Position numbers and translations under genes: made by a program
Assembly: GCA_902802585.1 (NCBI GenBank)
Contig: CADCMR010000007.1
Location: 1 to 64,000 of the forward strand
DNA: 64,000 nt
Direction of reading: 5' to 3'
From: an uncultured bacterium
GTDB taxonomy: Bacteria > Verrucomicrobiota > Lentisphaeria > Victivallales > UBA1829
The notes under the pieces: generated by a model
Database searches by the model: none
Seen by the model: the letters and a program-made list of their open reading frames with translations, nothing else
Told to the model about the DNA's origin: nothing
In this document: positions 59,823 through 64,000 of the stretch, one piece after another
Numbering within the stretch: position 1 is the first letter of the stretch
How the letters are laid out: every line of letters begins with the position of its first letter

Positions 59823-60698
59823 TCAGCCCGCGTCGATGGATTCCGGTCCGGGCGGAAGAAGTTCGGCGGGCGCCGTTTCCTCCGCCGGAACGGATTCAGG
59901 GTCGGGCGTATTGACAGGCGAGGACGGCCAGAGAAGTTTGACCGCGGAAACGATGACGATGATCTCGATAATGACCTCGAAGAAGCGCTGCGGAGCGCGT
60001 TTCACGAAGAGGACACCCAGGAATGCGCCGATCAGGATGAGAGGGAGCATCGGCAGGACGGCGCGCAGGGCGGCGGCGGTGACGCGCCCCTCGAAACAGA
60101 ACACCGGGAGCTTCGTCCAGTTCATGATCATGAAGAACCAGGCGCATGTGCCGACGTAGCGGTCCTTCGGCAGCTTCATGCTCAACAGGTACAGCGCCAT
60201 TACGGGGCCGGCGGCGTTCGCCACCTGCGTGGTGAATCCGGCGGCGAGCCCGACGACCGCGGAAAACGCCCAGTGGTTCGGGACGGGCGCGTGTTTGAAG
60301 AACGCCACGCGGACCAGATGCACCGCCGCGAGGAGCAGGATGATCCAGCCGATCAGGATGCGGAGATGTTCCGGCCTGTTCAAAAAACGGAGCGTCACGA
60401 ATCCGAGCGCGAGTCCGAGCATGGTGTAGGGGAGCAGCCTGAGCACGATCTTCCAGTCGGCATTGCGGCGGTAGTACGACACCGCGAAGATGTCGCCCGC
60501 GCAGATCATGAGCAGCATCACGCCGGTCGCGAAGCCGGGATTCAGGTCGAACGCCACCGCGAGCAGGATCACGGGGAGCATGCCGAGCCCGGGGATGCCG
60601 GACTTGTTCACGCCCACGAGCAGCGCGGAGACGGCGAGGATTGCCAGCTGGAACGCCGTCATGCCGGGGAAGCAGAACGCCATGAAGTCGGAAAGCAT
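59823..60698 (-). CDS. TauE/SafE family anion permease
   Basis: 291 residues from ATG 60698, whose A overlaps the HD-domain gene stop (TAATG). Eight hydrophobic helices; MTAFQLAILAVSALLVGVNK and SGIPGLGMLPVILLA, with GLAAGFTTQVANAAGPVMALYLL, are the TauE/SafE-type GxxxG repeats. Substrate likely a sulfur- or carbon-containing organic anion (sulfoacetate, sulfite and others), not predictable. A Pro/Glu-rich cytosolic tail ends the protein. Upstream shadow extension rejected for lack of a helix-compatible N-terminus. Confidence 0.85.
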   Translation of the reverse strand: MLSDFMAFCFPGMTAFQLAILAVSALLVGVNKSGIPGLGMLPVILLAVAFDLNPGFATGVMLLMICAGDIFAVSYYRRNADWKIVLRLLPYTMLGLALGFVTLRFLNRPEHLRILIGWIILLLAAVHLVRVAFFKHAPVPNHWAFSAVVGLAAGFTTQVANAAGPVMALYLLSMKLPKDRYVGTCAWFFMIMNWTKLPVFCFEGRVTAAALRAVLPMLPLILIGAFLGVLFVKRAPQRFFEVIIEIIVIVSAVKLLWPSSPVNTPDPESVPAEETAPAELLPPGPESIDAG

Positions 60699-61363
60699 TA
60701 CTTGCGGCCCTCCTGTTCCTCGTTCAGGCGGTCGAAAAACGCCCGCATGAACTCCGCCCGGTCGGCGGCGAACCGCCGCGCGGAACCGGTCAGCAGGTGG
60801 TCCGGAAGACCGCGGAGCTTTACGAGGTATTCGCGGTAGGCGGAATCCTGGCTGGAATACGATTCGGAGGCGAGGGCGTCCTGTTCGGAATTGTGCAGGC
60901 ATGCGCCGATGCGTCCGGCGAAGTGGAATGCGCGCGCCACGCCGAATGCGCCGAGCGAGTCCAGCTTGTCCGCGTCGTACACGATGCGGGCTTCGATCGT
61001 GGCGGGCTTCAGGTTGCCGCGGTAACGGTGCGTGCGCACGATCTCCGAAACGTGATGAATGAACTCCGCATCTTCGCAGCCCTCCTCCTCAAGGATGCGC
61101 CGGGATTTCTCCGCGCCGAGCGCGGCGTGGCAGAGCTTGCCGCCGGAGGCGAGTTCCTCCGGACGTGCGACGTCGTGGAGCAACGCGCCGAAACGCACGG
61201 CGTCCCGGTCGCAACCGGTTTCCTCCGCGGCGATCCGTTCGGCATTTTTCAGCACCCGGAGCGTATGGGCGAAATCGTGGCAGCCGGGCGCGTCGCCGAG
61301 TTCGCGGCGCACCCGTTCATAAACACGGTCCCAGAGGCGGAGGGATGCCCCGGAGGAGTTCAC
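60698..61363 (-). CDS. HD-domain metal-dependent phosphohydrolase
   Basis: 221 residues from GTG 61363. The HD signature is CHDFAHTLRVLKNAERIA ... ALLHDVARPEE (HD pair about residue 63), followed by VRTHRYRG and IVYDADKLDSLGAFG. This is the YedJ/YpgQ-type HD hydrolase family (nucleotide or phosphate monoester hydrolases; exact substrate unknown). Located 18 nt after glgC, overlapping the TauE-type start by 1 base. Confidence 0.88.
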   Translation of the reverse strand: MNSSGASLRLWDRVYERVRRELGDAPGCHDFAHTLRVLKNAERIAAEETGCDRDAVRFGALLHDVARPEELASGGKLCHAALGAEKSRRILEEEGCEDAEFIHHVSEIVRTHRYRGNLKPATIEARIVYDADKLDSLGAFGVARAFHFAGRIGACLHNSEQDALASESYSSQDSAYREYLVKLRGLPDHLLTGSARRFAADRAEFMRAFFDRLNEEQEGRK

Positions 61364-61381
61364 GGCAGGTCTCGCAGGGTA

Positions 61382-62752
61382 TTACTTTTTCGCCGTTTGG
61401 GCGTCGTCCGCCTTTTCGTCCTTTTCCGGTTCGGTGTCCAGCTCGGCGAGGTCGGCGGAGGGATGAATCACCTGCAGGGAATGGCGTTCCTTCGGGATCA
61501 CGGTCAGCCACTTCGGGTTGCCCTGTTCGTCGACGCCGAGGTCGACCACGAAATAACGCTTCTCGTCGTCCGCCTTGTCGTAGCCGATGATCGTGCCGCG
61601 CGGGATCATGTTGTGCTTGTCGATGATCGCGTTGCGGATGCGGCAGTGTTCGCCGATGTCGACGTCGGAGAGCAGGATGCAGTTATGGACGGTGGCGTAG
61701 CTGTGGACGAAGACCTTGTTGAACAGGATCGAGTCGGTCACGGTGCTGCCGGAAACGATGCAGCCGTCGCAGACGATGGAGTTGATTGCCCGGCCGATGC
61801 GCGGGAGACCGAATGCGTCGATCTCCTCGTTGTGGATGAACTTGGCGGGGGGCAGACTGTAGTGGTAGTTGTTGATCGGCCAGAGCGGATTGTAGAGGTC
61901 GAGGTGCGGCGTAGTGCTGCGCAGGTCCATGTTCGCCTCGAAATACGCCTTCAGGGTCCCGACGTCGCGCCAGTAGGGCTTCGTGGAGAGGTCCTGGCCT
62001 GGGATGACGTTCGTGTAGAAGTTGTAGGCGTAGAGGCGCTTCGTCTTCACGAGCGCGGGGATGATGTCCTTGCCGAAGTCGTGGCTGGTCTTGCCCGCCT
62101 TGTGGTCGCGGTTCAGCAGCGTCAGCAGGTCGGCGGAGTTGAAGATGTAGTTGCCCATGGAGGCGAGGCACATATTCTTGTCGTTCGGCAGCGGGGTCGG
62201 GTTCTTCGGCTTCTCCTGGAACCCGGTGATGCGCCACTGGTCGTCGACCTCGATGATGCCGAACTGGCTGGCTTCCTCGATCGGGATCGGGATCGCCGCC
62301 ACGGTCGCGATGGCGTTGTTCGCCTGGTGGAAGTCGACCATCTGGCTGACGTCCATGCGGTAGATGTGGTCCGCGCCGAAGACCGCCACGAGGTCCGGAT
62401 CGAAGTCCTCGATCAGGTTCATGTTCTGGTAGATCGCGTCCGCCGTGCCCTGGTACCATTCGCGCTCGCGCGTCTGCATTTGGGCGGGCACCGGGATGAT
62501 GAAGTGACCGCGCTGCTGCGCGTTCGAGAGGTTCCAGCCGTTGATGATGTGTTCCATCAGGCTCTGCGATTTGAACTGGGTCAGCACGAAGATGCTGTCG
62601 ATGCCGCTGTTCACGAAGTTGCTCAGCACGAAGTCGATGATGCGGTATTTGCCGCCGAACGGGACGGCGGGTTTCGCGCGCTGGTCGGTCAACGGGGCAA
62701 GGCGGGTCCCTTCGCCGCCTGCGAGGATCATGGCCAAAACGGATGTTCTCAT
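61382..62752 (-). CDS. glgC: Glucose-1-phosphate adenylyltransferase
   Basis: 456 residues. The nucleotide-binding loop is [20 protein letters not shown], then [20 protein letters not shown], the substrate region [18 protein letters not shown], and a C-terminal left-handed beta-helix with hexapeptide repeats. ADP-glucose synthesis for glycogen, regulated allosterically by glycolytic intermediates. The acidic Lys/Asp-rich tail (residues about 440-456) is unusual. First gene of the glgC-HD-TauE-BrkB-kinase block with its own promoter. Confidence 0.96.
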   Translation of the reverse strand: MRTSVLAMILAGGEGTRLAPLTDQRAKPAVPFGGKYRIIDFVLSNFVNSGIDSIFVLTQFKSQSLMEHIINGWNLSNAQQRGHFIIPVPAQMQTREREWYQGTADAIYQNMNLIEDFDPDLVAVFGADHIYRMDVSQMVDFHQANNAIATVAAIPIPIEEASQFGIIEVDDQWRITGFQEKPKNPTPLPNDKNMCLASMGNYIFNSADLLTLLNRDHKAGKTSHDFGKDIIPALVKTKRLYAYNFYTNVIPGQDLSTKPYWRDVGTLKAYFEANMDLRSTTPHLDLYNPLWPINNYHYSLPPAKFIHNEEIDAFGLPRIGRAINSIVCDGCIVSGSTVTDSILFNKVFVHSYATVHNCILLSDVDIGEHCRIRNAIIDKHNMIPRGTIIGYDKADDEKRYFVVDLGVDEQGNPKWLTVIPKERHSLQVIHPSADLAELDTEPEKDEKADDAQTAKK

Positions 62753-62821
62753 GGTTCAAACCTCCTGGTGGTGTATTTTTTCAAACGGTGTATTTTTCAC
62801 AAAACGTTTCACTATTTAGAA

Positions 62822-62849
62822 AATATAGCGCCGTCCGAAACAAAGTCAA
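62822..62849 (-). promoter_or_regulatory. Promoter of glgC block
   Basis: Minus-strand TTGACT (62844-62849) and TATATT (62822-62827), spacer 16 bp, CGC before the -10. The 259-bp gap 62753-63011 shows nothing else. Confidence 0.8.
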
Positions 62850-63011
62850 GGAGGAAAAGCAAAAAAAGCCGGAAAAGCGAAACGGCATCGGAGCATCGCC
62901 ATGGCGGGTTTCCGATTTGCAATTGTTTTTTGTGTTGCGGTGTTTCCGCGCATTGTGGCTTCAGGACTTTGAAAATCCTATTTCTTAGTTTTCAAGCTCA
63001 AAAACCATTGG

Positions 63012-63722
63012 TCATTCTCCATATTTCATGAACTCCGTCTGGAATCGTGCGAAAATCTCCTCAACGGCATAGTCGAGGTGCATCGCGGTCTTTTTGAGCA
63101 GGCTGGCGATGAAGTTGCTGCCGAGCATGGCGGGGATGACCGCAAACAATGCTGCCACAGTGGTCAGCAGGGCTCCGGAGACGCCTGGCGCGAGCGCCTG
63201 GACGTCCGGATGCCCTGTCTGGGCGAGCCTGGAGAAAGCGACGGTGATGCCCCACACGGTCCCGAAAAGACCGAGGAAGGGGCAGATACCGACAGCCGAG
63301 GCAAGAAGCATGGTGCGTTTTTCCAGGAGCATCAGCTGGCTTTCCACTTCGCATTCCATTGTGGTGCGCAGCAGGTTGACTTCCTTTTCGGTCAGCGGGC
63401 GGCAGGTCCTGTCCGGCAGGACGGCGTCGAACGAATGGAACCGTCCGGCGGCGGCGAGGAAAACTTCCCCCGCCGGAGACGTTGCCTTTTTCGCCTCCTT
63501 CCGCATTTCGAACAGGTTTGCCGCGCTTAGCAGATTCTGAAGGAACGCCTCGCTGTTTTTCAATGCGCTTCGGAGAGAAAGGATCTTCTCAATGATGAGC
63601 GAGCACGCTCCAATCGAAATCAGGAAAAGAAGGACGCAGATCAACTGGCCGAGCCAGTCGCTCATCTTGAAGGCATAGACCAACTCCCTGAAGCCATTGC
63701 CCTGGAAAAACGCAACTCCCAT
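63012..63722 (-). CDS. tolQ: MotA/TolQ/ExbB proton channel family protein
   Basis: 236 residues. Three transmembrane helices (LICVLLFLISIGACSLII near 25-45, ASAVGICPFLGLFGTVWGIT near 140-160, and ALLTTVAALFAVIPAMLGSN near 185-205) with the family GLFGTVWGI and AVIPA pattern. TolQ energises envelope constriction, ExbB energises TonB transport; the subtype cannot be fixed without the TolR/ExbD partner, which is absent here. It is 11 nt downstream of an acidic-tailed gene on the same strand. Confidence 0.85.
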   Translation of the reverse strand: MGVAFFQGNGFRELVYAFKMSDWLGQLICVLLFLISIGACSLIIEKILSLRSALKNSEAFLQNLLSAANLFEMRKEAKKATSPAGEVFLAAAGRFHSFDAVLPDRTCRPLTEKEVNLLRTTMECEVESQLMLLEKRTMLLASAVGICPFLGLFGTVWGITVAFSRLAQTGHPDVQALAPGVSGALLTTVAALFAVIPAMLGSNFIASLLKKTAMHLDYAVEEIFARFQTEFMKYGE

Positions 63723-63733
63723 GTCCGGTCCTT

Positions 63734-64000
63734 TCAGTCGTTTGACGGTTTCAGCCCGGCATCAACCCGGCAATCCTCCGGAAGCTCGTCGGCGGGCTCG
63801 TGAACATCGCTGTCAGGATCATCGACATCGTCCATGTCGGAATCATCCGGTTCATCGGCATCTTCAAGATCCTCTTCGTCCAGCTCGAAATCGTCGTCAA
63901 TGCTTGCGTACGGGTTCTCGTCGTCAAACGGCTTGAACTCCATTTGCATGGCTTCCTCTTTCGCCTCGCGGTAGATTGCCAGGAGATCCTTTGAACTGTA
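63734..64000 (-). CDS. C-terminal part of a protein leaving the window, acidic tail
   Basis: The frame is open from the window edge: 88 residues, YSSKDLLAIYREAKEEAMQM then EFKPFDDENPYASIDDDFEL. The last ~50 residues are almost entirely Asp/Glu (EDLEDADEPDDSDMDDVDDP). ATG 63949 is inside this frame and is not the real start. Stop is 11 nt before tolQ. Its function cannot be seen; an envelope component preceding tolQ is plausible. Confidence 0.6.
   Translation of the reverse strand, partial: YSSKDLLAIYREAKEEAMQMEFKPFDDENPYASIDDDFELDEEDLEDADEPDDSDMDDVDDPDSDVHEPADELPEDCRVDAGLKPSND

Noticed and set aside
1..64000. tRNA genes
   Set aside because: Apart from the tRNA-like end of tmRNA no T-arm plus acceptor-stem pair was recognised on either strand by eye; a tRNAscan run would settle it.

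Overview
The window looks like a chromosomal segment of a GC-rich Gram-negative bacterium of the PVC group, most likely Lentisphaerae (Victivallis-like) or a close verrucomicrobial relative. This is inferred from gene content, not from a database search. The clues are a four-pseudopilin cassette resembling the 'Verru_Chthon' A-D families, two Ser/Thr kinases with N-terminal zinc ribbons, an AIDA-repeat/VCBS giant-surface-type protein, a WaaG-like lipopolysaccharide glucosyltransferase (so an outer membrane), TolQ, and Asp23/AccBC linkage. No rRNA, tRNA, CRISPR array or intact insertion sequence was found. Coding density is high, and most long antisense reading frames are GC-driven shadows.

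Layout. 0-5.6 kb is an accessory, partly decayed region: a WYL regulator with a broken C-terminus, an AT-richer leucine-rich-repeat/Sel1 protein, a bile-acid/sodium symporter-type carrier between two copies of a 46-bp direct repeat, the tmRNA gene, and a tandemly duplicated gene broken in the same way in both halves. 5.6-17.8 kb is a long leftward block: dnaA, Mrp-type ATPase, PtsN, three pseudopilins and a GspK-like giant, an exported protein, a fourth pseudopilin, a kinase, a small HTH protein and RluB. The 670-bp gap after dnaA (17.8-18.5 kb) carries clustered DnaA-box-like repeats, and gene orientation flips there, so it is my candidate replication origin.

18.5-24 kb is a rightward operon: a NagA-like protein with altered active-site residues, two RlmI-type methyltransferases, MutY and WaaG. 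24-30.5 kb runs leftward: NagB, AroQ, AccB, AccC, two Asp23 proteins, an AmaP-like anchor and an MsbA-like exporter. 30.8-37.5 kb mixes a membrane metalloprotease-like protein, a Nif3-family protein, a glycosyltransferase, a PheC-like lipoprotein, a pseudogene with one frameshift and one amber stop, a strongly structured RNA of about 200 nt, and a DUF3793-flavodoxin pair. 37.7-41.5 kb is proS-metG. 41.7-45.2 kb is the classic rpmH-rnpA-yidD-yidC-khpB set.

45.5-64 kb contains a lipoprotein, a GT2 glycosyltransferase, ArfB, ArgH with a small exported partner, a single-chain tandem PilT-type ATPase, the AIDA/VCBS protein, RsmB, a second zinc-ribbon kinase, a BrkB-family membrane protein, a TauE-type permease, an HD hydrolase, GlgC, TolQ, and the acidic C-terminus of a gene leaving the window.

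Together the genes cover replication initiation, ribosome rescue (tmRNA and ArfB), rRNA modification, membrane protein insertion, envelope polysaccharide, fatty-acid precursor supply and a type II secretion/type IV pilus-like apparatus (pseudopilins in one place, PilT-like ATPase in another). Most promoters that can be read share a -35/-10 layout of 16-17 bp with a GC-TATAT/GT -10 region. The most interesting leads are the structured RNA at 36.1 kb, the doubly frame-broken tandem gene at 4.7-5.6 kb, the NagA-like protein with replaced catalytic residues, and the tandem PilT fusion.
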